A DNA stretch of 64,000 nt from Limnoperna fortunei (Eukaryota; Mollusca; Bivalvia; Mytilida; Modiolidae): NCBI GenBank assembly GCA_944474755.1, contig OX104112.1, positions 67,876,433 through 67,940,432 of the forward strand, written 5' to 3'. The notes below the pieces were generated by a model. That model was not told where the DNA came from and searched no databases. It saw only the letters and a list, made by a program, of their open reading frames with translations. The position numbers and the translations under genes are program-made. This document shows, in pieces, positions 1 to 10,639 of this stretch (positions are counted from its first letter, which is position 1; every line of letters begins with the position of its first letter).

Positions 1-4
1 AGCC
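1..4 (-). tRNA. Partial tRNA-Thr type B cut by window start
   Basis: Only the first four bases of the gene (the AGCC end seen on the plus strand) lie in the window. The following 'gtgatggc' is the normal type B upstream flank. Confidence 0.7.
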
Positions 5-69
5 GTGATGGCAAAAGGTTCAAAATTTATATTCTTATGTGTAGACTACATGCGATCTATACAGTTGGT

Positions 70-319
70 ATCAGCAAATGTAAAAGTGATGTTTTTTACC
101 ACTAGATTTTTTGCACGATTGGTGAGTCAGCTTTGTGCAATATATTCACTCGTATTTGAACACGAATACCTCATTTGTATAGTTTTCATCATTTATCAGC
201 AAATGTAAAAGTGATGTTTTTTACCACTAGATTTTTTGCACGATTGGTGAGTCAGCTTTGTGCAATATATTCACTCGTATTTGAACACGAATACCTCATT
301 TGTATAGTTTTTCATCATT
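70..319. repeat. 125-bp tandem duplication inside spacer S2
   Basis: Bases 70-194 are repeated at 195-319, starting at 'atcagcaaatg' and running through 'catcattt'. Both copies are nearly identical; the second has one extra T in 'agtttttcat'. This S2 is therefore about 126 bp longer than normal. Confidence 0.9.
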
Positions 320-387
320 TATTGATTTGTCTCAGTACTAGTACAGCACACACTTTTCCCTTGTCCATCCTCCATTTGAATCGCAAG

Positions 388-401
388 TTTTTTTAAAAAA
401 A
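388..401 (-). terminator. Pol III terminator tract of type A (T7A7)
   Basis: On the plus strand the tract is seven T then seven A. On the minus strand the tRNA therefore runs straight into seven T, the first of which is the discriminator. Every type A copy has a 14-base tract here, but the T/A boundary moves. Confidence 0.85.
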
Positions 402-474
402 GGCTCCAGCGAGATTTGAACTCGCGACCTCCAGTTTACTAGACTGGCGCTCTAACCAACTGAGCTATGGAGCC
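401..474 (-). tRNA. tRNA-Thr(AGU), type A
   Basis: Reference description for all type A copies. On the minus strand the gene folds into a standard cloverleaf: acceptor GGCTCCA with TGGAGCC, D stem GCTC/GAGC, anticodon stem CCAGT/ACTGG, loop CTAGTAA with anticodon AGT, a five-base variable loop, and T stem GCGAG/CTCGC. The A box reads TAGCTCAGTTGG and the B box GTTCAAATC, so the gene has an intragenic Pol III promoter. The discriminator is U73, and CCA is not encoded. A34 would be read as inosine, decoding ACU, ACC and ACA. The T-run on the minus strand is the terminator. It lies in a plus-strand tract of T then A, here T7A7, and this tract is recorded for each copy below. Confidence 0.97.
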
Positions 475-812
475 TTGCGTGCAAAATACAGCTTATAATG
501 GGTATTTGTTTCTCATACAAGACCTTCCTATGCACAGACATTTCAGCCGAGTTAATGCTGAGCATGATCATTTTGCATGTAATTTATATTGCTATGACAC
601 CATTCTTTCTAGGTAAACTTATTGAGTCTTACCAGAGTGAGAAAAAGAAAGTTCTGAATGCATGGCTACCTAATGCGCGACTATTCCCGACAAACCCAAC
701 ATTGAGCGTATCAATCGTAATGTACAATGGAAATGAAAATGAAATGTCAACTCTAGTTAACGTTTCTATTTGAATGGCACAAAAAGTAACAAACACGCAT
801 GTTTGGAGAAAA
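475..812. other. Spacer S1, representative unit
   Basis: Lies between type A and type B and serves as upstream flank of type A and downstream flank of type B. It contains small palindromes (ATGATCAT, GTTAAC) and an open plus-strand frame of 91 codons. Several units break that frame with 1-bp or 5-bp changes, so I do not call a gene. No RNA gene is seen in it. Confidence 0.8.
492..497 (-). promoter_or_regulatory. TATA-like element upstream of type A
   Basis: TATAAG on the minus strand, about 18-23 bases upstream of the mature 5' end. It is repeated in every unit. An upstream TATA-like box can help TFIIIB placement; its role here is inferred. Confidence 0.4.
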
Positions 813-813
813 A
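809..813 (-). terminator. Pol III terminator of type B (T5)
   Basis: Five A on the plus strand give five T on the minus strand directly after the acceptor stem. The first is the discriminator. The run is uniform in the copies read. Confidence 0.85.
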
Positions 814-886
814 GGCTCCGGCGAGATTCGAACTCGCGACCTCCAGTTTACTAGACTGGCGCTCTAACCAACTGAGCTACGGAGCC
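813..886 (-). tRNA. tRNA-Thr(AGU), type B
   Basis: Reference description for all type B copies. It has the same cloverleaf and AGU anticodon as type A, with three differences: G7 and C66 in place of A7 and U66, which keeps the acceptor pair, and G57 in place of A57 in the T loop. The A box is TAGCTCAGTTGG and the B box GTTCGAATC, closer to the general consensus than type A. The terminator is T5. The plus-strand sequence just beyond the gene distinguishes three flank classes, recorded per copy below: 'gcaaaggg' (class G, here), 'gcaaaagg' (class A) and 'gcaaagtg' (class T). Confidence 0.97.
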
Positions 887-1156
887 GTGATGGCAAAGGG
901 TTCAAAATTTATATTCTTATGTGTAGACTACATGCGATCTATACAGTTGGTATCAGCAAATGTAAAAGTGATGTTTTTTACCACTAGATTTTTTGCACGA
1001 TTGGTGAGTCAGCTTTGTGCAATATATTCACTCGTATTTGAACACGAATACCTCATTTGTATAGTTTTCATCATTTATTGATTTGTCTCAGTACTAGTAC
1101 AGCACACACTTTTCCCTTGTCCATCCTCCATTTGAATCGCAAGTTTTTTTAAAAAA
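887..1156. other. Spacer S2, representative unit
   Basis: Lies upstream of type B and downstream of type A. It holds a perfect 10-bp palindrome GTACTAGTAC and the T/A terminator tract at its right end. No independent RNA or protein gene is seen. Confidence 0.8.
908..913 (-). promoter_or_regulatory. TATA-like element upstream of type B
   Basis: TATAAA on the minus strand, 22-27 bases upstream of the mature 5' end, in an AT-rich stretch. This is close to the usual TBP/TFIIIB position. It is repeated in every unit; function is inferred. Confidence 0.45.
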
Positions 1157-1230
1157 AGGCTCCAGCGAGATTTGAACTCGCGACCTCCAGTTTACTAGAC
1201 TGGCGCTCTAACCAACTGAGCTATGGAGCC
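1157..1230 (-). tRNA. tRNA-Thr(AGU), type A
   Basis: T7A7 tract. Confidence 0.95.
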
Positions 1231-1568
1231 TTGCGTGCAAAATACAGCTTATAATGGGTATTTGTTTCTCATACAAGACCTTCCTATGCACAGACATTTC
1301 AGCCGAGTTAATGCTGAGCATGATCATTTTGCATGTAATTTATATTGCTATGACACCATTCTTTCTAGGTAAACTTATTGAGTCTTACCAGAGTGAGAAA
1401 AAGAAAGTTCTGAATGCATGGCTACCTAATGCGCGACTATTCCCGACAAACCCAACATTGAGCGTATCAATCGTAATGTACAATGGAAATGAAAATGAAA
1501 TGTCAACTCTAGTTAACGTTTCTATTTGAATGGCACAAAAAGTAACAAACACGCATGCTTGGAGAAAA

Positions 1569-1642
1569 AGGCTCCGGCGAGATTCGAACTCGCGACCTCC
1601 AGTTTACTAGACTGGCGCTCTAACCAACTGAGCTACGGAGCC
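1569..1642 (-). tRNA. tRNA-Thr(AGU), type B
   Basis: Flank class A. Downstream flank has 'catgcttgg' in place of 'catgtttgg'. Confidence 0.95.
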
Positions 1643-1912
1643 GTGATGGCAAAAGGTTCAAAATTTATATTCTTATGTGTAGACTACATGCGATCTATAC
1701 AGTTGGTATCAGCAAATGTAAAAGTGATGTTTTTTACCACTAGATTTTTTGCACGATTGGTGAGTCAGCTTTGTGCAATATATTCACTCGTATTTGAACA
1801 CGAATACCTCATTTGTATAGTTTTCATCATTTATTGATTTGTCTCAGTACTAGTACAGCACACACTTTTCCCTTGTCCATCCTCCATTTGAATCGCAAGT
1901 TTTTTTTAAAAA

Positions 1913-1986
1913 AGGCTCCAGCGAGATTTGAACTCGCGACCTCCAGTTTACTAGACTGGCGCTCTAACCAACTGAGCTATGGAGCC
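1913..1986 (-). tRNA. tRNA-Thr(AGU), type A
   Basis: T8A6 tract. Confidence 0.95.
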
Positions 1987-2324
1987 TTGCGTGCAAAATA
2001 CAGCTTATAATGGGTATTTGTTTCTCATACAAGACCTTCCTATGCACAGACATTTCAGCCGAGTTAATGCTGAGCATGATCATTTTGCATGTAATTTATA
2101 TTGCTATGACACCATTCTTTCTAGGTAAACTTATTGAGTCTTACCAGAGTGAGAAAAAGAAAGTTCTGAATGCATGGCTACCTAATGCGCGACTATTCCC
2201 GACAAACCCAACATTGAGCGTATCAATCGTAATGTACAATGGAAATGAAAATGAAATGTCAACTCTAGTTAACGTTTCTATTTGAATGGCACAAAAAGTA
2301 ACAAACACGCATGTTTGGAGAAAA

Positions 2325-2398
2325 AGGCTCCGGCGAGATTCGAACTCGCGACCTCCAGTTTACTAGACTGGCGCTCTAACCAACTGAGCTACGGAGCC
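2325..2398 (-). tRNA. tRNA-Thr(AGU), type B
   Basis: Flank class A. Confidence 0.95.
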
Positions 2399-2668
2399 GT
2401 GATGGCAAAAGGTTCAAAATTTATATTCTTATGTGTAGACTACATGCGATCTATACAGTTGGTATCAGCAAATGTAAAAGTGATGTTTTTTACCACTAGA
2501 TTTTTTGCACGATTGGTGAGTCAGCTTTGTGCAATATATTCACTCGTATTTGAACACGAATACCTCATTTGTATAGTTTTCATCATTTATTGATTTGTCT
2601 CAGTACTAGTACAGCACACACTTTTCCCTTGTCCATCCTCCATTTGAATCGCAAGTTTTTTTAAAAAA

Positions 2669-2742
2669 AGGCTCCAGCGAGATTTGAACTCGCGACCTCC
2701 AGTTTACTAGACTGGCGCTCTAACCAACTGAGCTATGGAGCC
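2669..2742 (-). tRNA. tRNA-Thr(AGU), type A
   Basis: T7A7 tract. Confidence 0.95.
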
Positions 2743-3080
2743 TTGCGTGCAAAATACAGCTTATAATGGGTATTTGTTTCTCATACAAGACCTTCCTATG
2801 CACAGACATTTCAGCCGAGTTAATGCTGAGCATGATCATTTTGCATGTAATTTATATTGCTATGACACCATTCTTTCTAGGTAAACTTATTGAGTCTTAC
2901 CAGAGTGAGAAAAAGAAAGTTCTGAATGCATGGCTACCTAATGCGCGACTATTCCCGACAAACCCAACATTGAGCGTATCAATCGTAATGTACAATGGAA
3001 ATGAAAATGAAATGTCAACTCTAGTTAACGTTTCTATTTGAATGGCACAAAAAGTAACAAACACGCATGTTTGGAGAAAA

Positions 3081-3154
3081 AGGCTCCGGCGAGATTCGAA
3101 CTCGCGACCTCCAGTTTACTAGACTGGCGCTCTAACCAACTGAGCTACGGAGCC
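3081..3154 (-). tRNA. tRNA-Thr(AGU), type B
   Basis: Flank class G. Confidence 0.95.
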
Positions 3155-3424
3155 GTGATGGCAAAGGGTTCAAAATTTATATTCTTATGTGTAGACTACA
3201 TGCGATCTATACAGTTGGTATCAGCAAATGTAAAAGTGATGTTTTTTACCACTAGATTTTTTGCACGATTGGTGAGTCAGCTTTGTGCAATATATTCACT
3301 CGTATTTGAACACGAATACCTCATTTGTATAGTTTTCATCATTTATTGATTTGTCTCAGTACTAGTACAGCACACACTTTTCCCTTGTCCATCCTCCATT
3401 TGAATCGCAAGTTTTTTTAAAAAA

Positions 3425-3498
3425 AGGCTCCAGCGAGATTTGAACTCGCGACCTCCAGTTTACTAGACTGGCGCTCTAACCAACTGAGCTATGGAGCC
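3425..3498 (-). tRNA. tRNA-Thr(AGU), type A
   Basis: T7A7 tract. Confidence 0.95.
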
Positions 3499-3836
3499 TT
3501 GCGTGCAAAATACAGCTTATAATGGGTATTTGTTTCTCATACAAGACCTTCCTATGCACAGACATTTCAGCCGAGTTAATGCTGAGCATGATCATTTTGC
3601 ATGTAATTTATATTGCTATGACACCATTCTTTCTAGGTAAACTTATTGAGTCTTACCAGAGTGAGAAAAAGAAAGTTCTGAATGCATGGCTACCTAATGC
3701 GCGACTATTCCCGACAAACCCAACATTGAGCGTATCAATCGTAATGTACAATGGAAATGAAAATGAAATGTCAACTCTAGTTAACGTTTCTATTTGAATG
3801 GCACAAAAAGTAACAAACACGCATGTTTGGAGAAAA

Positions 3837-3910
3837 AGGCTCCGGCGAGATTCGAACTCGCGACCTCCAGTTTACTAGACTGGCGCTCTAACCAACTGAG
3901 CTACGGAGCC
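3837..3910 (-). tRNA. tRNA-Thr(AGU), type B
   Basis: Flank class G. Confidence 0.95.
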
Positions 3911-4180
3911 GTGATGGCAAAGGGTTCAAAATTTATATTCTTATGTGTAGACTACATGCGATCTATACAGTTGGTATCAGCAAATGTAAAAGTGATGTTT
4001 TTTACCACTAGATTTTTTGCACGATTGGTGAGTCAGCTTTGTGCAATATATTCACTCGTATTTGAACACGAATACCTCATTTGTATAGTTTTCATCATTT
4101 ATTGATTTGTCTCAGTACTAGTACAGCACACACTTTTCCCTTGTCCATCCTCCATTTGAATCGCAAGTTTTTTTAAAAAA

Positions 4181-4254
4181 AGGCTCCAGCGAGATTTGAA
4201 CTCGCGACCTCCAGTTTACTAGACTGGCGCTCTAACCAACTGAGCTATGGAGCC
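4181..4254 (-). tRNA. tRNA-Thr(AGU), type A
   Basis: T7A7 tract. Confidence 0.95.
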
Positions 4255-4592
4255 TTGCGTGCAAAATACAGCTTATAATGGGTATTTGTTTCTCATACAA
4301 GACCTTCCTATGCACAGACATTTCAGCCGAGTTAATGCTGAGCATGATCATTTTGCATGTAATTTATATTGCTATGACACCATTCTTTCTAGGTAAACTT
4401 ATTGAGTCTTACCAGAGTGAGAAAAAGAAAGTTCTGAATGCATGGCTACCTAATGCGCGACTATTCCCGACAAACCCAACATTGAGCGTATCAATCGTAA
4501 TGTACAATGGAAATGAAAATGAAATGTCAACTCTAGTTAACGTTTCTATTTGAATGGCACAAAAAGTAACAAACACGCATGTTTGGAGAAAA

Positions 4593-4666
4593 AGGCTCCG
4601 GCGAGATTCGAACTCGCGACCTCCAGTTTACTAGACTGGCGCTCTAACCAACTGAGCTACGGAGCC
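4593..4666 (-). tRNA. tRNA-Thr(AGU), type B
   Basis: Flank class G; S2 carries 'ttggtgtcag' instead of 'ttggtatcag'. Confidence 0.95.
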
Positions 4667-4936
4667 GTGATGGCAAAGGGTTCAAAATTTATATTCTTAT
4701 GTGTAGACTACATGCGATCTATACAGTTGGTGTCAGCAAATGTAAAAGTGATGTTTTTTACCACTAGATTTTTTGCACGATTGGTGAGTCAGCTTTGTGC
4801 AATATATTCACTCGTATTTGAACACGAATACCTCATTTGTATAGTTTTCATCATTTATTGATTTGTCTCAGTACTAGTACAGCACACACTTTTCCCTTGT
4901 CCATCCTCCATTTGAATCGCAAGTTTTTTTAAAAAA

Positions 4937-5010
4937 AGGCTCCAGCGAGATTTGAACTCGCGACCTCCAGTTTACTAGACTGGCGCTCTAACCAACTGAG
5001 CTATGGAGCC
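4937..5010 (-). tRNA. tRNA-Thr(AGU), type A
   Basis: T7A7 tract. Confidence 0.95.
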
Positions 5011-5348
5011 TTGCGTGCAAAATACAGCTTATAATGGGTATTTGTTTCTCATACAAGACCTTCCTATGCACAGACATTTCAGCCGAGTTAATGCTGAGCA
5101 TGATCATTTTGCATGTAATTTATATTGCTATGACACCATTCTTTCTAGGTAAACTTATTGAGTCTTACCAGAGTGAGAAAAAGAAAGTTCTGAATGCATG
5201 GCTACCTAATGCGCGACTATTCCCGACAAACCCAACATTGAGCGTATCAATCGTAATGTACAATGGAAATGAAAATGAAATGTCAACTCTAGTTAACGTT
5301 TCTATTTGAATGGCACAAAAAGTAACAAACACGCATGTTTGGAGAAAA

Positions 5349-5422
5349 AGGCTCCGGCGAGATTCGAACTCGCGACCTCCAGTTTACTAGACTGGCGCTC
5401 TAACCAACTGAGCTACGGAGCC
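5349..5422 (-). tRNA. tRNA-Thr(AGU), type B
   Basis: Flank class G. Confidence 0.95.
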
Positions 5423-5692
5423 GTGATGGCAAAGGGTTCAAAATTTATATTCTTATGTGTAGACTACATGCGATCTATACAGTTGGTATCAGCAAATGTA
5501 AAAGTGATGTTTTTTACCACTAGATTTTTTGCACGATTGGTGAGTCAGCTTTGTGCAATATATTCACTCGTATTTGAACACGAATACCTCATTTGTATAG
5601 TTTTCATCATTTATTGATTTGTCTCAGTACTAGTACAGCACACACTTTTCCCTTGTCCATCCTCCATTTGAATCGCAAGTTTTTTTAAAAAA

Positions 5693-5766
5693 AGGCTCCA
5701 GCGAGATTTGAACTCGCGAGCTCCAGTTTACTAGACTGGCGCTCTAACCAACTGAGCTATGGAGCC
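5693..5766 (-). tRNA. tRNA-Thr(AGU), type A, G46C variant
   Basis: T7A7 tract. Variable loop reads AGCTC, so G46 of the 13-22-46 base triple is C. Shared with the copies at 8717, 10985 and 13254. Confidence 0.88.
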
Positions 5767-6104
5767 TTGCGTGCAAAATACAGCTTATAATGGGTATTTG
5801 TTTCTCATACAAGACCTTCCTATGCACAGACATTTCAGCCGAGTTAATGCTGAGCATGATCATTTTGCATGTAATTTATATTGCTATGACACCATTCTTT
5901 CTAGGTAAACTTATTGAGTCTTACCAGAGTGAGAAAAAGAAAGTTCTGAATGCATGGCTACCTAATGCGCGACTATTCCCGACAAACCCAACATTGAGCG
6001 TATCAATCGTAATGTACAATGGAAATGAAAATGAAATGTCAACTCTAGTTAACGTTTCTATTTGAATGGCACAAAAAGTAACAAACACGCATGTTTGGAG
6101 AAAA

Positions 6105-6178
6105 AGGCTCCGGCGAGATTCGAACTCGCGACCTCCAGTTTACTAGACTGGCGCTCTAACCAACTGAGCTACGGAGCC
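6105..6178 (-). tRNA. tRNA-Thr(AGU), type B
   Basis: Flank class G. Confidence 0.95.
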
Positions 6179-6448
6179 GTGATGGCAAAGGGTTCAAAAT
6201 TTATATTCTTATGTGTAGACTACATGCGATCTATACAGTTGGTATCAGCAAATGTAAAAGTGATGTTTTTTACCACTAGATTTTTTGCACGATTGGTGAG
6301 TCAGCTTTGTGCAATATATTCACTCGTATTTGAACACGAATACCTCATTTGTATAGTTTTCATCATTTATTGATTTGTCTCAGTACTAGTACAGCACACA
6401 CTTTTCCCTTGTCCATCCTCCATTTGAATCGCAAGTTTTTTAAAAAAA

Positions 6449-6522
6449 AGGCTCCAGCGAGATTTGAACTCGCGACCTCCAGTTTACTAGACTGGCGCTC
6501 TAACCAACTGAGCTATGGAGCC
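6449..6522 (-). tRNA. tRNA-Thr(AGU), type A
   Basis: T6A8 tract, giving eight T on the gene strand. Confidence 0.95.
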
Positions 6523-6859
6523 TTGCGTGCAAAATACAGCTTATAATGGGTATTTGTTTCTCATACAAGACCTTCCTATGCACAGACATTTCAGCCGAGT
6601 TAATGCTGAGCATGATCATTTTGCATGTAATCTATATTGCTATGACACCATTCTTTCTAGGTAAACTTATTGAGTCTTACCAGAGGAGAAAAAGAAAGTT
6701 CTGAATGCATGGCTACCTAATGCGCGACTATTCCCGACAAACCCAACATTGAGCGTATCAATCGTAATGTACAATGGAAATGAAAATGAAATGTCAACTC
6801 TAGTTAACGTTTCTATTTGAATGGCACAAAAAGTAACAAACACGCATGTTTGGAGAAAA

Positions 6860-6933
6860 AGGCTCCGGCGAGATTCGAACTCGCGACCTCCAGTTTACTA
6901 GACTGGCGCTCTAACCAACTGAGCTACGGAGCC
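6860..6933 (-). tRNA. tRNA-Thr(AGU), type B
   Basis: Flank class G; the neighbouring S1 has a 1-bp deletion ('cagaggag'), and S2 carries 'ttggtgtcag'. Confidence 0.95.
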
Positions 6934-7203
6934 GTGATGGCAAAGGGTTCAAAATTTATATTCTTATGTGTAGACTACATGCGATCTATACAGTTGGTGT
7001 CAGCAAATGTAAAAGTGATGTTTTTTACCACTAGATTTTTTGCACGATTGGTGAGTCAGCTTTGTGCAATATATTCACTCGTATTTGAACACGAATACCT
7101 CATTTGTATAGTTTTCATCATTTATTGATTTGTCTCAGTACTAGTACAGCACACACTTTTCCCTTGTCCATCCTCCATTTGAATCGCAAGTTTTTTTAAA
7201 AAA

Positions 7204-7277
7204 AGGCTCCAGCGAGATTTGAACTCGCGACCTCCAGTTTACTAGACTGGCGCTCTAACCAACTGAGCTATGGAGCC
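7204..7277 (-). tRNA. tRNA-Thr(AGU), type A
   Basis: T7A7 tract. Confidence 0.95.
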
Positions 7278-7615
7278 TTGCGTGCAAAATACAGCTTATA
7301 ATGGGTATTTGTTTCTCATACAAGACCTTCCTATGCACAGACATTTCAGCCGAGTTAATGCTGAGCATGATCATTTTGCATGTAATTTATATTGCTATGA
7401 CACCATTCTTTCTAGGTAAACTTATTGAGTCTTACCAGAGTGAGAAAAAGAAAGTTCTGAATGCATGGCTACCTAATGCGCGACTATTCCCGACAAACCC
7501 AACATTGAGCGTATCAATCGTAATGTACAATGGAAATGAAAATGAAATGTCAACTCTAGTTAACGTTTCTATTTGAATGGCACAAAAAGTAACAAACACG
7601 CATGTTTGGAGAAAA

Positions 7616-7689
7616 AGGCTCCGGCGAGATTCGAACTCGCGACCTCCAGTTTACTAGACTGGCGCTCTAACCAACTGAGCTACGGAGCC
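7616..7689 (-). tRNA. tRNA-Thr(AGU), type B
   Basis: Flank class G. Confidence 0.95.
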
Positions 7690-7959
7690 GTGATGGCAAA
7701 GGGTTCAAAATTTATATTCTTATGTGTAGACTACATGCGATCTATACAGTTGGTATCAGCAAATGTAAAAGTGATGTTTTTTACCACTAGATTTTTTGCA
7801 CGATTGGTGAGTCAGCTTTGTGCAATATATTCACTCGTATTTGAACACGAATACCTCATTTGTATAGTTTTCATCATTTATTGATTTGTCTCAGTACTAG
7901 TACAGCACACACTTTTCCCTTGTCCATCCTCCATTTGAATCGCAAGTTTTTTTAAAAAA

Positions 7960-8033
7960 AGGCTCCAGCGAGATTTGAACTCGCGACCTCCAGTTTACTA
8001 GACTGGCGCTCTAACCAACTGAGCTATGGAGCC
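7960..8033 (-). tRNA. tRNA-Thr(AGU), type A
   Basis: T7A7 tract. Confidence 0.95.
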
Positions 8034-8371
8034 TTGCGTGCAAAATACAGCTTATAATGGGTATTTGTTTCTCATACAAGACCTTCCTATGCACAGACAT
8101 TTCAGCCGAGTTAATGCTGAGCATGATCATTTTGCATGTAATTTATATTGCTATGACACCATTCTTTCTAGGTAAACTTATTGAGTCTTACCAGAGTGAG
8201 AAAAAGAAAGTTCTGAATGCATGGCTACCTAATGCGCGACTATTCCCGACAAACCCAACATTGAGCGTATCAATCGTAATGTACAATGGAAATGAAAATG
8301 AAATGTCAACTCTAGTTAACGTTTCTATTTGAATGGCACAAAAAGTAACAAACACGCATGTTTGGAGAAAA

Positions 8372-8445
8372 AGGCTCCGGCGAGATTCGAACTCGCGACC
8401 TCCAGTTTACTAGACTGGCGCTCTAACCAACTGAGCTACGGAGCC
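8372..8445 (-). tRNA. tRNA-Thr(AGU), type B
   Basis: Flank class A; S2 has one extra T ('agtttttcat'). Confidence 0.95.
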
Positions 8446-8716
8446 GTGATGGCAAAAGGTTCAAAATTTATATTCTTATGTGTAGACTACATGCGATCTA
8501 TACAGTTGGTATCAGCAAATGTAAAAGTGATGTTTTTTACCACTAGATTTTTTGCACGATTGGTGAGTCAGCTTTGTGCAATATATTCACTCGTATTTGA
8601 ACACGAATACCTCATTTGTATAGTTTTTCATCATTTATTGATTTGTCTCAGTACTAGTACAGCACACACTTTTCCCTTGTCCATCCTCCATTTGAATCGC
8701 AAGTTTTTTTAAAAAA

Positions 8717-8790
8717 AGGCTCCAGCGAGATTTGAACTCGCGAGCTCCAGTTTACTAGACTGGCGCTCTAACCAACTGAGCTATGGAGCC
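8717..8790 (-). tRNA. tRNA-Thr(AGU), type A, G46C variant
   Basis: T7A7 tract; variable loop G46C. Confidence 0.88.
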
Positions 8791-9128
8791 TTGCGTGCAA
8801 AATACAGCTTATAATGGGTATTTGTTTCTCATACAAGACCTTCCTATGCACAGACATTTCAGCCGAGTTAATGCTGAGCATGATCATTTTGCATGTAATT
8901 TATATTGCTATGACACCATTCTTTCTAGGTAAACTTATTGAGTCTTACCAGAGTGAGAAAAAGAAAGTTCTGAATGCATGGCTACCTAATGCGCGACTAT
9001 TCCCGACAAACCCAACATTGAGCGTATCAATCGTAATGTACAATGGAAATGAAAATGAAATGTCAACTCTAGTTAACGTTTCTATTTGAATGGCACAAAA
9101 AGTAACAAACACGCATGTTTGGAGAAAA

Positions 9129-9202
9129 AGGCTCCGGCGAGATTCGAACTCGCGACCTCCAGTTTACTAGACTGGCGCTCTAACCAACTGAGCTACGGAG
9201 CC
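9129..9202 (-). tRNA. tRNA-Thr(AGU), type B
   Basis: Flank class G; S2 has 'cttatctgtag' (G to C). Confidence 0.95.
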
Positions 9203-9472
9203 GTGATGGCAAAGGGTTCAAAATTTATATTCTTATCTGTAGACTACATGCGATCTATACAGTTGGTATCAGCAAATGTAAAAGTGATGTTTTTTACCAC
9301 TAGATTTTTTGCACGATTGGTGAGTCAGCTTTGTGCAATATATTCACTCGTATTTGAACACGAATACCTCATTTGTATAGTTTTCATCATTTATTGATTT
9401 GTCTCAGTACTAGTACAGCACACACTTTTCCCTTGTCCATCCTCCATTTGAATCGCAAGTTTTTTTAAAAAA

Positions 9473-9546
9473 AGGCTCCAGCGAGATTTGAACTCGCGAC
9501 CTCCAGTTTACTAGACTGGCGCTCTAACCAACTGAGCTATGGAGCC
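9473..9546 (-). tRNA. tRNA-Thr(AGU), type A
   Basis: T7A7 tract. Confidence 0.95.
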
Positions 9547-9883
9547 TTGCGTGCAAAATACAGCTTATAATGGGTATTTGTTTCTCATACAAGACCTTCC
9601 TATGCACAGACATTTCAGCCGAGTTAATGCTGAGCATGATCATTTTGCATGTAATCTATATTGCTATGACACCATTCTTTCTAGGTAAACTTATTGAGTC
9701 TTACCAGAGGAGAAAAAGAAAGTTCTGAATGCATGGCTACCTAATGCGCGACTATTCCCGACAAACCCAACATTGAGCGTATCAATCGTAATGTACAATG
9801 GAAATGAAAATGAAATGTCAACTCTAGTTAACGTTTCTATTTGAATGGCACAAAAAGTAACAAACACGCATGTTTGGAGAAAA

Positions 9884-9957
9884 AGGCTCCGGCGAGATTC
9901 GAACTCGCGACCTCCAGTTTACTAGACTGGCGCTCTAACCAACTGAGCTACGGAGCC
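9884..9957 (-). tRNA. tRNA-Thr(AGU), type B
   Basis: Flank class G; the neighbouring S1 has the same 1-bp deletion as the unit four units to the left. Confidence 0.95.
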
Positions 9958-10227
9958 GTGATGGCAAAGGGTTCAAAATTTATATTCTTATGTGTAGACT
10001 ACATGCGATCTATACAGTTGGTATCAGCAAATGTAAAAGTGATGTTTTTTACCACTAGATTTTTTGCACGATTGGTGAGTCAGCTTTGTGCAATATATTC
10101 ACTCGTATTTGAACACGAATACCTCATTTGTATAGTTTTCATCATTTATTGATTTGTCTCAGTACTAGTACAGCACACACTTTTCCCTTGTCCATCCTCC
10201 ATTTGAATCGCAAGTTTTTTTAAAAAA

Positions 10228-10301
10228 AGGCTCCAGCGAGATTTGAACTCGCGACCTCCAGTTTACTAGACTGGCGCTCTAACCAACTGAGCTATGGAGC
10301 C
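10228..10301 (-). tRNA. tRNA-Thr(AGU), type A
   Basis: T7A7 tract. Confidence 0.95.
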
Positions 10302-10639
10302 TTGCGTGCAAAATACAGCTTATAATGGGTATTTGTTTCTCATACAAGACCTTCCTATGCACAGACATTTCAGCCGAGTTAATGCTGAGCATGATCATTT
10401 TGCATGTAATTTATATTGCTATGACACCATTCTTTCTAGGTAAACTTATTGAGTCTTATCAGAGTGAGAAAAAGAAAGTTCTGAATGCATGGCTACCTAA
10501 TGCGCGACTATTCCCGACAAACCCAACATTGAGCGTATCAATCGTAATGTACAATGGAAATGAAAATGAAATGTCAACTCTAGTTAACGTTTCTATTTGA
10601 ATGGCACAAAAAGTAACAAACACGCATGTTTGGAGAAAA

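Noticed and set aside
401..474. Suppressor tRNA reading (CTA seen in the anticodon loop sequence CTAGTAA)
   Set aside because: With correct stem pairing the anticodon at 34-36 is AGT, not CTA.
498..773. 91-codon plus-strand ORF in spacer S1 with a hydrophobic stretch, about 60 or more copies
   Set aside because: Several units break it with 1-bp deletions or a 5-bp deletion that spread to other units, so there is no sign of selection on the frame. Conserved because the spacer is homogenised.
401..886. tRNA-derived SINE tandemised in an array
   Set aside because: Both genes are compact complete tRNAs ending at a T-run, without a SINE body or tail after the tRNA part.
770..1081. 103-codon plus-strand ORF repeated in nearly every unit
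   Set aside because: It runs antisense through the type B tRNA. The ARFELATSSLL-like peptide is the familiar spurious translation of a tRNA complement; conservation follows from the tRNA and from homogenisation.
1813..2010. 65-codon plus-strand ORF across the type A tRNA
   Set aside because: Antisense to the tRNA and open only when the T/A tract permits the frame.
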